A program made the position numbers and the translations under genes. Below the pieces are notes generated by a model. It searched no databases. It saw only the letters and a list, made by a program, of their open reading frames with translations, and was not told where the DNA came from. Positions 21,190-33,248 of a stretch of DNA of 64,000 nucleotides are shown piece by piece. The DNA comes from Micrasema longulum. Lineage: Eukaryota > Arthropoda > Insecta > Trichoptera > Brachycentridae. The stretch is from contig JAGVSM010004988.1 of assembly GCA_022494885.1 (NCBI GenBank), positions 62,001-126,000 on the forward strand. Direction: 5' to 3'. Position 1 is the stretch's first letter, and every line of letters starts with the position of its first letter.

Positions 21190-21400
21190 AAAGGCATGCC
21201 TTCAAGAAGCAAGAGGTGTTCTAACTCCTGACTTGAGATGACACACTTTCTATGTCTGCCTAGATCATGCCATGACTATATCCATTGTACAATTAAATAG
21301 ATTCTAAGATTGTTTAGGTTAAGTTAATCCATTGTATTATTTATCATTAATGCCAGTCTATTAGGGAACCGAGCCTTTGGTTTACCTTTAAAAAGAAAAA
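21190..21400 (+). repeat. interspersed retroposon-like 3' end, copy 2
   Basis: Partner of 3355-3575, in the same orientation, with the shared AAGAAGCAAG, GATGACACAC, and TAAGATTGTTTAG blocks and a short A-rich end. Confidence 0.4.
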
Positions 21401-24289
21401 GTATTTTACAAACTAATGGTCGTTCAAAAGTTTGTTGGTATTTTTTTTTCTTTTACTGTCTAAATCTGTCTCAGTTTTTAAAATACAGTGTTTATGGTTT
21501 TGAAAAATCATCATATTTTTATTAAAATAAGAATAATTTTATTACTAAAAATGTAAAATGTTGAGTACCGGTCTAAGCATTGATAACATTTTTAAGTGTT
21601 GCAAAGAGCGTAGTTGCAGAGCGGGCGGACCAAGTGCAGTACCATAGTGAGGCTCTACAGATGAGATATAAATATAAAACGTATCTACTTAATGACAAAT
21701 ATGGCGGCTATGGTGTGATTTATATGGTAAACTAATTTTGACATTTTATCAAGTTGATGATTTGTTTATTTATATTTGGGAATGTACTTCAGAATGTCAA
21801 CGATGCTTTCTTAAATAATAATTGTGTTGCGATTAATGAAAAGGACCTGCTCCGTGTGAATGCACCGCAGTTATATTTTAAAGGGTTAGCCTTAGAAGGA
21901 ATAGATAATGGGTTTGTAATGCCCTTAACAGATGATATATTTAATGGTTTTACAATCAACAAATATTGCATTTATTTTTAAACAAATAAAACTGGCCCTT
22001 AATTAGTGATAAATGTTAGTATTATATATAATCTTACGGACTAAGTATTTATCAACCAATGCATCATGCACAATAACCCTAATAATTATACTATGTAGAT
22101 ACAAAATAATAGTTCATATTAAATTTAAAATTAAAAAAACCCCTGGTAAAGAAGAAGTATTTCTTTTATATTCCATTTTACCGAAAAATCACAGCATACG
22201 TGTTTGTTAATAGTTTCTACTTTTAGCATCCTTTCTTAAAACTTTAATTCATTTTGACCACTACAAAGATAGTAATAAATATGCATACATTCTCACATTG
22301 GATTATATGGAAAAAAAATCAGTTTAAAAAAATGTGGATCGCATAAAGTTTCACCAATTTTTAAGTTATAATTTATTGACAAACCTGAAGCCAGATAGCA
22401 CTTTTAGCCAGGTGGCCAAATATCAGAAGGAACGGAAAAGATGTGGGATTTACAATATTTTGTAAACCAATAATTATTATACATATTATGTATCATTTAT
22501 AACACTGGTACAACATATCAAAATTCTTATTTATTTCAAACAGCTGAATAAGCTGAAAGAATCATTATACATTTATAAAAAAAATAATTTTTTTTTTGAC
22601 AAATTAATTTACCACACTGAACTTACTAGTCATTTGATTATACTATGCAATTCTATAATTTGCGTAAAAGAAGAATCAAATATTTTGATATTAAATAAAC
22701 TTGAGTTCTTACAATTTATTTACTTATTACATATAATTTAAGTTTAATGATTCAGTTCACCTGATGAAGATAGGTATTTTGTAGAGATTTTTTTATGTAC
22801 AAAGTTGGCATCTATAATTTGCGCAGACATATTACAACACTTTATTTCATTTTTTCGTTATAAGGTAAGACGTTATCAAGATTTTATATTAATTATACAT
22901 TTTAAATGTCATCTAATATAATACATACCTATATAAAATTTACAGAAATGTTTTATATCTGCAAATATTTCAAGAATTGATTCTTCTGCCGATGCAATAA
23001 TTTATAGTTTTTTTAGAATAAAGTTTGTCGAGATATTTTCTGTAAATTTTTAGATTCTTTTAAATTTACCTTATCAGGCTAACAAGGTTTTTTAAAGTAC
23101 CTATTGTATTATTTATTACAAATTCATATGACCTAAAATAAACAGATACTTCAGTTTGTCATATTATGTGGTGAAAAATATTTTCAGACAAATAAAATTA
23201 GTCTAAATTCACATAAATTCTTTATAAACTGAACAATAGAAATGAGTTGTGAATAATTATTAATAAATCCAATTTCAATAATAAATAAAAAAATATAAAT
23301 ATGGTGACTTAATTAATAATTTGTTTAATTCTGCAATAATTTATAATCAACAATATAATTTGATAAAAGTCGCTGTAAATTATGATATAGGTAGCCTGTA
23401 AAAACTCCACAAAATGTCTTCTGCACAGAATGGCGCATGTAACTATTCTTTACAGAGAAAAATATTACTCTTTGTGTGAACGGCCAGTTACATAACAGAG
23501 ATGGCAGATTGTTGTATAATACGGTTTAGTTATTCATTATCATATTATATACATAAAATTATACAACGTGGCTCTGACTATCTAACTAGGGTTATTTACC
23601 CCGTTCTAAGCCAGTCAAAAATATATATATAAGAAACAGTAATCAATGCATAGAAAAATAAATAAAGGTAATGGACACAGTGAACATAGTAAAATACATA
23701 AAAAGAAAAACCATAAAAAAAGACATAGTAAAAGATGTGATAAATAAAAAAAATGTGTATATGTAGTAAAAATTCAATCAATAAAGAATATGCGAGGCGT
23801 AACTGCATTTTTTTCATTTATAAAATCAGAATGTGCAGGTTTTTTTAAAATCCACTTGTACATTATTAATCACTTGTTTGTTGTAAGGCAAAACAGTCAT
23901 TATGCAGTGATTTGAAATAAACATTTAAGTAGAACTATGAAACCTGTGTGTTTTATTTTATATACAATGTACAGGGTAGGGTAATAAGGCAAATAGAAGA
24001 AACTGAGCTATATATATATGTACCACATTTCACATAATTTTAAGATACATTTCATGAGCCACCCGTGAATATTGGATGAAAATTTTGGCGTTTACATAAA
24101 AAAAAACCAATAGCAGAGGTGGCCAACTGCTTGATGTAGGTATTAAGACTGCCAATCGCAACAACGCAAAGAAGAAAATAATAAGGTTACGGAAAGATTT
24201 CCAAGATTTGTTCACCTGTCTAGTAGTTATATTGCATGCGTAACAAAATTGTTTTTTTTATTTAATCAAATGTATGGTAAAATTAAAAA

Positions 24290-24490
24290 ATACAGTACCG
24301 AGTGAAATATAACCAGTACCCTGGAAGAGTATTTTTGACTCCTCGAGGTCCAAGAGAAACAATGTGAAACATTTGTTTTTACAAAGCAATATTTCTATGT
24401 AACAAAAGTTATCTACATACTCCGCAATTGAAGTTCCATTCAATGCCCTATGCACCACTGAGTGCGGATAGAGAAATGATGGCTGGTAGA
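24290..24490 (+). repeat. SINE family B, plus strand
   Basis: The 3' block CAATGCCCTATGCACCACTG followed by AGTGCGGATAGAGAAATGAT is shared with seven other places in this window in both orientations. Its tRNA-like head is not clearly preserved. Confidence 0.6.
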
Positions 24491-24956
24491 TCGCACAGAC
24501 ACTGGACAACAAAGAGTAGACCTTAGGTCTGATCTAGTTGATCACCACCACCCTATAGTACGACATTCATAAAGTCAATGAATTTATATATAGCAAAATT
24601 GAACATATTTTTAAGAATCGTTATTTGGATTTACATGAATATTATGTTTTTGGTATTTATCCTACATAGTCCTAATATTTTACATAACACCTGTCTTACC
24701 TACATTGTTTTGAAATTGATTCAAAATTTAAAAAAATTACGCTCATTTTTTCTTTTTAAAAATCCTTTATTGACTCTCCCGACAAATTCACTTTATGGCG
24801 CCTTTTCACTGTCGATATTGAGTACAACAAATTTACTACCTATTGATTTATTTGAAAAATGTATTATCGCTAAAAGTCCAAAAGACGTGTATTACAATAT
24901 GAGTTATTTATAAATTTGTAGTGTTTTGATCCCTCCTGTCAATTTGTTTTGGAGGC

Positions 24957-24962
24957 TTTATT
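24957..24962 (-). terminator. polyadenylation signal AATAAA for TMEM179
   Basis: AATAAA on the minus strand about 118 bp beyond the TMEM179 stop codon is the first such hexamer after the stop. Confidence 0.5.
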
Positions 24963-25079
24963 TTTACAAACCAATAACTTTCATTATCAATGATCCGATA
25001 CAAAACAACTGCGGCTGTTTTAGATATGCTCCGAGAATAACAATAAGGAGGGCGACGTATTCAGCGGAGTGTGTTGCAG

Positions 25080-25259
25080 CTATGCGGCCTGCTCATCTCT
25101 CTGCAGGGATCCGCTCGGGGAGCCGCCCTCGTTGATGAGTCGCTGCCTCTCCCTGTACATTGACACGCGCACATTTTCCATCTGGTGGTACCGGCACAGC
25201 TTCAGCATGGCGAACACTGACAACCCCACCCAGGTGGCAAATGACCCCCACGCCCCAAA
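25080..25259 (-). CDS. TMEM179: TMEM179 coding exon 5 (terminal)
   Basis: Acceptor TTTTCAG, frame FGAWGSFATWVGLSVFAMLK (membrane segment 4), then a charged cytoplasmic tail ending DEQAA and TAG at 25082-25080. The exon is notably GC-rich against its surroundings. Confidence 0.9.
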   Translation of the reverse strand, partial: FGAWGSFATWVGLSVFAMLKLCRYHQMENVRVSMYRERQRLINEGGSPSGSLQRDEQAA

Positions 25260-28200
25260 CTGAAAACATTGATTTATTTACTTAATTATCATATGAGACA
25301 TGTTAAAACAAAGATGGCAATCTCCCCGTTGGTCTGAAATGAGTTAGATATGGCGATGGATAGAGAAACAAAAATACTGTTAAATACTGCAAAGATTTCA
25401 GAGCATAAATAGCAGTATCTCATATATTTTTGACACAATGTTTTTAGTTCCGCAACAACAACGGCAGACTCCTCTCCGTTACAGAACAAAAACCAAAACC
25501 ATCTATGAATTAAAAATAAGTCAATAATTTACCGATTAAATTTGCACAAATTTTAACTAAAATAATCATTTATTGCATAGGAGAATGCCACCTTTGTTTT
25601 AACACACCTCATATATTTATATATATATATATAAAAATTGCACATGACACAATTAATCATTATTTTCATGTCCTGACTTGATTTTGTATATAGCTGGGAC
25701 TGTATACAAAATAATTCAAGCAATGTACACAGATACATTTGTGTAATATTTTCCTTACATAAAATATTTCACTTACCTTTTTACCTAGAATTCAATTTAT
25801 TTTATTATTATACTACATATCCAACCCAGGCAACTCAAAACAATCTATATCATAAAGGAAGATGTTTAATGAGTTGCTAAAAGAGATTAGTGATGCTGGG
25901 TTTATCACATCATTTCGTGGGATGACAATGATTTTTGTGAAAAACAAACATCCATATAGGTACATAAAGTGTCTGGATTTTATAACAATGTTTTGTTTTT
26001 GATTTTTTTGTATATATATTGTTTATTAGTATACTCACGGGTCTATGGGAAGACAAATGTTGGGCGTCTCCTTAAGAGACCGAATAAGGAATGAGGAGAT
26101 AAGACGCCGTACAAAGGTAACCAATATCGCAGAAAGAGTGGAAAGACAAAAATGGCAGTGGGCGGGTCATGTGGCGAGACAAGAAGTCGATAGGTGGACC
26201 CCCAGAATACTAAACTGGACACCCTACGAAAACAAAAGGAAAGTAGGGAGACCACAGAGGAGATGGACTGACGACGTCGTCTAAACTTGTGGGCCATGGA
26301 TTGAAACAGAGTGCCCAGAACAGAAAACATGGAAAAATTTGGAAGAGTCCTATATCCAGCAGTGGAGAGAAACGGGCTGATAAGAAGAAGAAAAATATTG
26401 TTTATTAGTTAAGGTATAACTAAGTGTTTAAATTTTATTTGAACAACTACCTATCTAAAATTAATGTATTACATATTGATCGCTGGAAAGGAAAAAGTTA
26501 CCAAGACAGAATGCGCCATCTTTTATGTCAGTATGTAAACATTCAATATCTTTGACATTTATCAACCGATTGAATTGAGTAAACATGTTTTTGAAACACC
26601 AATTCAGCATAATTTTAACCATGAATCGCTTCACGTGAACACCGAAACAACGCGCCAAAATAGTGACGCTGTACATTTAAAATAGCTGTTTAGTTTCATC
26701 AACTCAATTGTCGAAAATATTATGAAAACAATGCAGTTTCTGCTATAAAATTCCCTGGACATGTGACTGTCAAAAAAAGGCGACATTGACTGGCCACCCA
26801 AATCTCCAGATTTGACCCCTCCGGACCTCTTTTTGTGGGGTTATTTGAAAAACAAAGTGTACGCCAGCAAGTCTTGGACCATTGACGAGCTCAAGCCAAA
26901 CATTCGTGCTGAAATCATCGCTATGCCGCCTGAGATGCTCGAAAAGGTGATGGAAAACGCAGCAAAAAGGGCACATTTTGCTTTGGCCAATAAAGGCGGC
27001 CACTTGATTGATGTTGTATTCAAAAACTAGTTCAAACAAATTGTATAGGGCTAAATTAAATAAAAAGACAATATAGAAATCTGTTGTTTTTTTAAAAAGT
27101 TATTCAATACTCACACACTGACATAAAATATGGCGCATCCTGTATAAAATAAATATATATATATATATACTATGAAAAAAAAAACATGTAGCAACATTAT
27201 AGAAGGGCCAATTAAAGTTTTTTTTTATTAATAAAGAATCTCGTATTTTAGATTTTTATTTAAACTATGTAGGAATCATGCCAAAATAATATGTATGAGA
27301 TGAGATTTTTTATCATTAAAAAAAAATGGCTCTTCTGTAAAGTTGCTACAGGTCGCTTGGTAACTTTCTCCTTTCGACCGTCGATATGTAGTACAATAAT
27401 AAAATAAATAGAATTCAATCAGTAAGGTATGTGAAATATTTGATATAAGGAAAATAACGCAATTATTTTTAAGTAGTTTTGAGATACAAAAATGGAGTGT
27501 AGTTTTGAAAATGGTAAAGGGAAAATACCACTCTTAAAGTTCACAAACCTGAGCAGTTCCCAGTTCGATATAGAAGCCCGCAGTGTCTATTCCATCATGT
27601 TTGTCAATATCCTGACCTGCAGCTATTTCACATCTGCAAACACAAGGTGAATGTCACAAATATTTAAGTGTTTTTGACATCTAGTAAATAAGCCAACTTA
27701 CATCAAATATGCAGTCTATTCAACTCTTAATCTTTGCTTATGTGTGCGTAACAAAAAGTTTATACACATAACTCGAGAAGAGAAAATCGAGTGGAGATAA
27801 GTCTGCCTCTTATACCCGTATGCAGAGACAAAACTTAAGGTGAGGAAAGTGCATTCTAATCCCAAATGCGGAGAATAACCCGAAGGTGAAGACAATAGAA
27901 TGTACTTTCCTCACCTTAAGTTTTGTCTCTGCACACGCGTATTAATATCAGCACATTTGCCTACCTTACTTGAGATCCCGGGTTCAATTTCTGTCAAGGT
28001 GGACAATTTTACACTGCAATAATTGTCCCTGGCGCCTAAGCACCTAACCTTCCCGTAACAGATTATTGTGATAGGCTCTTTTCGGTTTACCAATGAGCAG
28101 TGCTCTTCAGGTGAGGATATAATGTGGGGTAAAATTAAGGTTGCCAACCCTCCCAGAATTCCGGGATCTCCTGGAAATACGCTTTTTTTTAATCTTCCAA

Positions 28201-31165
28201 CTCTTGGAATGCAGCTAAAATCTCCCGGAATCGATCACTATATGATGATTACTGTTTGTTGCATAAAGTTTGGAAGTTGTGGCGAGCGAAACAAAGGAGG
28301 TAGAGTTCTTTTTATTTGTAAAGACAATATGGGAAAAGAGTTCATAAATAAAAAAAAGTTGCATTTATTTATCAATCCCTTAGCATGCCGGCTTTTGCCA
28401 AAGTCGTTCGGATTCTGCATGCAATGCAAAAAAGTACAATTTTGAGAAAAGATACCCACTAGTGTGACAATATTTTTAGTGAAAACTAAAGATTTTTTTA
28501 AAAATAAACTCATACTTCGATTAAGTTTTTTTTTAACTCCCGGATTTTCGGTCGATCGAGTTGGCAACCCTAGGTATGATGATGAACAGTAAGAACAACA
28601 CTTACGATGGGAATCTCTGAGTCATATCCTGACACCATGTCATGAAGCCCAGAGTGATCATAATAGCGGCTATTACAATAAATCCACACAGGAGAATGGA
28701 ACTGAGCACATCTATGAATGCCGATAGGAAGGTGCTGTCACTATTCTTGTACACGTACATGGATAATCTAAAAACAACAATAAGAGACATTTCATTTGCA
28801 GTGTGCAGTGTGATTATTGTCCGAGTGATTTAAAAATATACAATTAAGTGCCACAATTACCTACTTTCTTATTTTATTAGTTCAAAGCTAATGAGGAAGT
28901 TCAGTGGTTTAAAAAAAAAAATATTTGTTAATAAGCTATTAAACTAAGCTATTTTTTTTTTTTTTAATGTATCGTATTATCAGCGCTATGAATTTTAAGT
29001 TTTGTATTTCTGAAATTACTTCACATGTTACGTCAGAGGTTCTCTTCTGCTTTTTTGCTCAGTTCTGCCGATTGGTCCGTTCACGGTAAGTAAACTGGAT
29101 ATCTTTCACAGCTCTCTTATCATTAGTCGATTCATATGAACGAATGACATTGTTTGAAGTAGTTTGTTTTTATTAAAATATTTCTTATCATCTTTTTTAT
29201 ACATTCTCAAGAAACTTTGAGGTACAATTGAATGCTCTAATTTTTACCGCGCGCAAGAAATATTTTTTTGAATCCAATTTCCTGTAGGGCTGAAGTTCTT
29301 CATTAGATGTAACTTACAGGTATATGTTATAACACTGAGTAAAATACGAAATTTACATCGATAGATATTTAAAAATATTTATTTTTTATCCTATTAACTC
29401 TTTAGGTGCCACAAGCAACGCTACATTATAAAAACTAAAAAAATCAATTAACAAAAATTAATCGAAACACTGCGAAGTCAAAACAATATCAGTATGTTCT
29501 TTTGTTTTTTTTAATAAAAGTGAATTCATAAAAAAAACTTTTCAGTACTGTTAAGTAGTTAAATCTTTGGTCAATTTAGATAACAAATTGAAAAATAAGA
29601 ATATATGGTTCGTTTTTAGAGGCAAAATATAGGACATACCTTTGAAATTTATTATTTAAAAAACATATTTTTTTACAAGATTTATATGTAGATAATGTTA
29701 CATATCATCGGGTTTCTGGCACAACACCTAGTGAAATAACCCATAAAAACACATTGTGCATCTGAACAGCCGGGAAAATCTAAGAAAAATTTAATCGCGA
29801 TTGACAGGTTGACCACTGCTACGAGTACCTTAAAGGGTCGAAATACTGTTGAAGAACTGGTTTACCTGTATATTTGGACAGCGGACACTATAAACAGCAT
29901 CAAGCCAACAAAGATGGAGTAGTTACAGTAAGCTTGTGACGCCCAGGATACGTTGAACTGCCCATCGGCTTCCTGCCACTCCCCGGTAGAGAATAGCAGG
30001 CAGTGACCCCTAATAATATAAGGCATAGTATGAAAATCAAATTAAGTATTTATTTATGAACACCCATGGGTCATTTACGTGGAACACAAATATTTAATTT
30101 TATTTCATTTCATTCTTCTTATTTAAAAAAAGGAGGAATTTACACTGTGAAAATAAGTCCCGTTTGACAGGTTAAAGAAAACAGGTACATTTTCAAGTTT
30201 ATATACATATTCACTGGAAGCGAGGTTCGGGCTGCACAGAGTTCTGTAAAATTTGTCATGTCACATGTGCAGTGAGGGTGGGCATTGTCATGACGCTTCC
30301 TTGGTCTTCGTGCACATTGTCACAACCTTCATTGAACTGTCAAACCTATATCCATACCATTGAATCACTTTTCACATGTTTTCCGTCTACCTCACTAGTG
30401 GACTGGTTTAATGTGCTTCACATTAAGGAAACGAATTACAAACCTTATCCAAATGACAGGATTTTCAATTTTACTTGGAATTTCAAACAAGCACCATGAA
30501 GCATTCACAACAGTCGGCTAACTCATTATTATAATGGATAACTTATATAGCGCCATTTTTGTAACAATATAATGGTGTCGACTATTACTCAATAAGTCAG
30601 GGTAAGTACCACCAGAAATACAAACGGAACCTATTTTCTGGATATACTAATTGGACCAGGCGGGATACGAGAGCTTATAAAAACTAAGATACAACATCTT
30701 TTGAAATTTTTTCCATGAAGAATCATGATCATTTTACACTCACTGTTGGGAGCCGCAAATATTGCATTATTTCTCACAGCATTCAAGAATTACTACTTTT
30801 ACATGCTGATTTACCTTTAATCATAAATGTGAACACTTATTCTACTGCCGAGCCGAGCTTTGTCAAACCAAGTGCGCTTCATATTTCATTATTGGATAAA
30901 ACAAATTACTTAATGAGTAGTAAGAAATATTGCTACAGCATCAATAAAATATTTTACCAATACAAATAACTGACACTACATAGAATGCGAGTACATAATG
31001 AAATGATATAATATAGAAAAAATTATAGCATCTGACTGGATAGAAATATGCGTACCTAAATTCATCTTGGTGTAAACTCATTGGCACAACAATGCAGAGT
31101 GATAAAATGAGACCAATGACGTAACCAGCTATTTGGCTCAGCAATAACACATTTGTTAAAGCCAT
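25080..31165 (-). CDS. TMEM179: transmembrane protein 179 (five coding exons, complete)
   Basis: Joining five minus-strand exons (31165-31056, 30009-29866, 28767-28606, 27633-27549, 25259-25080) gives 226 residues, close to the family's ~230. Every junction has GT/AG and consistent phase (2, 2, 2, 0). The protein begins MALTNVLLLSQ, has FRGHCLLF after the first junction, TLGFMTWCQDM and SCE...D near the third, and a charged tail ending in TAG. Four membrane segments are predicted at about 5-28, 66-84, 99-126 and 168-187, with two NxS sequons (N56, N66) in the first loop. This is the TMEM179 family layout. Molecular function of the family is poorly known; a membrane location is inferred. Introns contain a retroelement tail, a Tc1-like relic and MITEs but do not break the exons. 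Confidence 0.9.
26031..26394 (+). mobile_element. 5'-truncated non-LTR retrotransposon tail
   Basis: The insert is flanked by a perfect 15-bp direct repeat ATATTGTTTATTAGT (26016-26030 and 26395-26409). It encodes the C-terminal end of a retrotransposon ORF2 (MLGVSLRDRIRNEEIRRRT, KWQWAGHVAR, KRKVGRPQRRWTDD, then QQWRETG) and ends in a GAAGAAG-type 3' tail. The coding signature and repeat tail fit an RTE/CR1-like line. It lies in TMEM179 intron 4, antisense to the gene. Confidence 0.85.
26504..27144 (+). mobile_element. Tc1/mariner-type relic with terminal inverted repeats
   Basis: Inverted ends of about 30 bp share ACAG(G/A)ATGCGCCAT and TTTTATGTCAGT. Inside, the plus strand encodes a degraded N-terminus (MNRFT, TPKQRAKIVTLY near 26622) and an intact C-terminus from 26812: PDLFLWGYLKNKVYASK, ELKPNIRAEI, PEMLEKVMENAAKRAHFAL. 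This is the end of a DDE transposase, with the SPDLTPPD-type block just before it. The central part is deleted. Located in TMEM179 intron 4. Confidence 0.75.
27549..27633 (-). CDS. TMEM179: TMEM179 coding exon 4
   Basis: Acceptor TTTGCAG, donor GCTCAG|GTTTGTG. Encodes CEIAAGQDIDKHDG and FYIELGTAQ, matching the loop before the last membrane segment. Confidence 0.88.
27813..27941. mobile_element. 129-bp palindromic MITE, copy 2 (TTA target duplication)
   Basis: Same family and exact length as 13443-13571, here flanked by TTA on both sides (27810-27812 and 27942-27944). The arms pair over about 45 bp. Located in TMEM179 intron 3. Confidence 0.8.
28138..28572. mobile_element. MITE with AGGGTTGCCAAC-type ends
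   Basis: AGGTTGCCAAC at the left end and GTTGGCAACCCT at the right form short inverted ends, and CCGGGA/TCCCGG motifs recur just inside them. Such ends occur in hAT-type MITEs, but the target duplication could not be established. Open frames across it are not genes. It abuts TMEM179 exon 3 within intron 3. Confidence 0.5.
28606..28767 (-). CDS. TMEM179: TMEM179 coding exon 3
   Basis: Acceptor TTTTTAG, donor CCCATC|GTAAGTG. Encodes membrane segment 3 and the conserved GFMTWC stretch. Confidence 0.9.
28891..29303. mobile_element. 413-bp MITE family D, copy 1
   Basis: Ends ATGAGGAAGTTCAG and CTGAAGTTCTTCAT are inverted and flanked by TA (28889-28890 and 29304-29305). The body aligns along its length with 59924-60324, for example TATTTCTGAAATTACT, GGATATCTTTCACA, and GCTCTAATTTTTACCGCG. 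A half copy in reverse is at 35931-36040. Confidence 0.8.
29866..30009 (-). CDS. TMEM179: TMEM179 coding exon 2
   Basis: Acceptor ATTATTAG, then GGGTCACTGC completes Arg37 and reads GHCLLF. Donor ATACAG|GTAAAC. Encodes the first extracellular/luminal loop and membrane segment 2. Confidence 0.9.
31056..31165 (-). CDS. TMEM179: TMEM179 coding exon 1
   Basis: ATG at 31165-31163. Encodes residues 1-36 and two bases of Arg37, donor TTTAG|GTACGC. Contains the first membrane segment. Confidence 0.88.
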
Positions 31166-32619
31166 TTTTTATGAAAATTCTTATAAATCAAATTGATGCG
31201 AAGTACGAACCCGAACAAAAACAACACTGCAGAACTGTCATTAATCGATGACACATGCCATAGAAAAGAACTGTGCATAATCCACAGACGATTTGTAAAT
31301 ATTAAGATAACAAAAAGTTAATCACTTTTTTTTTCATACGTTTGCCACAAGTCGCCACAGACATCTTTAAGCCTTGTTTACACGTGGACAATACAATATT
31401 GTTTTGTCCTAAGACTCGACCATTGTCCACGTGTAAAGACAAGACTTTGTCTCTGGATATCGTCTCCGAGATAGACGGGCAGGCCGGGAGCAAATTATCC
31501 TCCGCGGAACAATGATTACATCGCCACCGAGATAGACAGACAAGCTATTTCGGCGGAACAATTATTACCCCCCCACCGCGCGCGTGCGAAAAAGGTTAGA
31601 AATCTGTGAAATTTCGAGCAACGGAATTATACATTTTCGTTTATCAATGAAGACATTAGCAGGAATTTTACACACAAAAAATGTAATATTTAGCAGTACT
31701 TACTATGAATATAAAATAGGTTAAGGTTTAGTAAATAAGCATAATCAGAGTATAATTTATGAAAACAAATAATATATTTTGTGGTTTTAACATAAAATTA
31801 GTGATATGATTTTATTTTGAATTTTCATTCGCATAGTTTTGTTTATTTTATTAACTGATGTTAAATTTTGAAGAAACTTAATTTCTTTTTATTATTACTA
31901 TTATACTTACTTAAATCAATGCAAATGCAAATTTATAAAATGTCAGTTTTTGTAAGTATTCGAAAGATGATCCTAGCAATTTATTTTTGTTTACTCTTAC
32001 TTCTACTTTAATTCATACTTCTATATTTTGTTTTCCTTTAATACAGTGTATACCTTTGTCGTTTTATCAATATTAAGTATACATGCTATTTAATAAAAAT
32101 GTATTTTTTTGTTGAACCGAGTTCCGAAAGTCATGAATTATAAGTCACTGGGATACATATACAGCAAGATAAATAAAAAAAGTCTTAATACCCGTATACC
32201 TCAAACTTTATGTATCACGAGAAATTATGCTACTACTACTACTACGACCACCATCACACATTTCCTCGTAGCGGTAGGCATAGAGAATGGACCATCACAC
32301 ACGTCTATCCTGGCAAACATTCCTAGCTTCTTCCACATTCATACATCTTGTCATACATGCCTTTCGGTTCTGCCTGATTTTGACATGACCAGACTTAAGA
32401 TTTTGGCGTATCTGATCATGCCTTGTCTTCCTTGGTCGTCCTTGTCTCACGTTACCGTCACGAGAAATTATGAATAACACTGGCCAACGGCCGCATCGTA
32501 TTGTCCTCGTATGAACACGCACGGGCAGGAGACAGAACCTTGTGACGACAGTGATTTTCTCGACATGAGCTTGAGTCGCTTGGAAGTTTTTTAATTATTT
32601 TTTTTTAATTATTTTTTTC

Positions 32620-32838
32620 ATGTTTTTATTTTTTTTGCCGAAAATTCCGCGTAAATGGCAACTGGGGGAAATTATAGCCATAATTGGAATCCTAGGTTTC
32701 TCTGTTAAAGAATTAAAATTGAAAATCAAAAGTCTGCGGGCAACTTACTTGACTGAAGTTAAAAAGATCCATGCCTCTGCTAGGTCAGGGGCCAGTTCAG
32801 ATGCAAAAATACTGTGGTTTAATAAATTCATTAATTAA
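32620..32838 (+). pseudogene. MADF/Myb-like fragment in the Harbinger-like element
   Basis: The frame reads ELKLKIKSLRATYLTEVKKI, then HASARSGASSDAKILWFNKF. This matches the second half of MADF domains (K-x-L-R-x2-Y-x-x-E-x-KK...WF). The first half of the domain is not clear and the frame stops soon after, so it is taken as a relic. Confidence 0.5.
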
Positions 32839-33107
32839 TTACGTAAAAAACAATAAATAATATGGCACGTACATCTTTATTATGACATAATTAATAAATA
32901 GGTGTAGGTTACTCAATTCTAGTTGAGGCAAACCAATACATTCAAAGGCTTCCGAAGGACGTGTGTAACACCGTGTTACTAACACGTAGGCCCAATTTGC
33001 ACGAATCGTCTTAATTCACACGGCACGGTAAAATTAAGGTGGATTGACATTTATTATATTATTCTGTATTTGATTAAACTTCTTAGATTTTCACGGCCGT
33101 TAAGATG

Positions 33108-33248
33108 CACAATAAGTTTTTCTGGGCAGGAGTATACATTCATACACAAATAACATCAACCCTGATGATGGACGCTGTAACGCAATCCGAAACGTCGGTA
33201 GAGAGTACGAACGACACACGGCATAATAACCCAGAAAAACTTATTGTG
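33108..33248. repeat. perfect 19-bp inverted repeat around a hammerhead-like core
   Basis: CACAATAAGTTTTTCTGGG (33108-33126) and its exact reverse complement (33230-33248) enclose about 100 bp. Between them CTGATGA (33162-33168) and GAAAC (33189-33193) are separated by 20 bp that can partly pair. That is the arrangement of a hammerhead ribozyme core, as found in Penelope-like retroelements. The cleavage-site U-H next to stem III was not identified. Confidence 0.4.

Larger units (their letters stand above)
20850..24950. other. long AT-rich gene-poor stretch
   Basis: Apart from the repeats listed separately (21190-21400 and 24290-24490), nothing gene-like was seen. A 75-codon plus-strand frame at 21754-21981 looks somewhat protein-like but lacks any recognised motif, splice context or support. 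Confidence 0.5.

Noticed and set aside
21754..21981. 75-codon plus-strand frame with protein-like composition
   Set aside because: No recognised motif, no splice or poly(A) context, no second copy. It might be a transposon scrap, but I cannot support a call.
23596..23817. 73-codon minus-strand frame rich in Tyr/Phe/His
   Set aside because: Low-complexity AT-driven frame without conservation signals.
28068..28445. 125-codon plus-strand frame and 109-codon minus frame
   Set aside because: Both run across the MITE at 28138-28572 and lack any domain.
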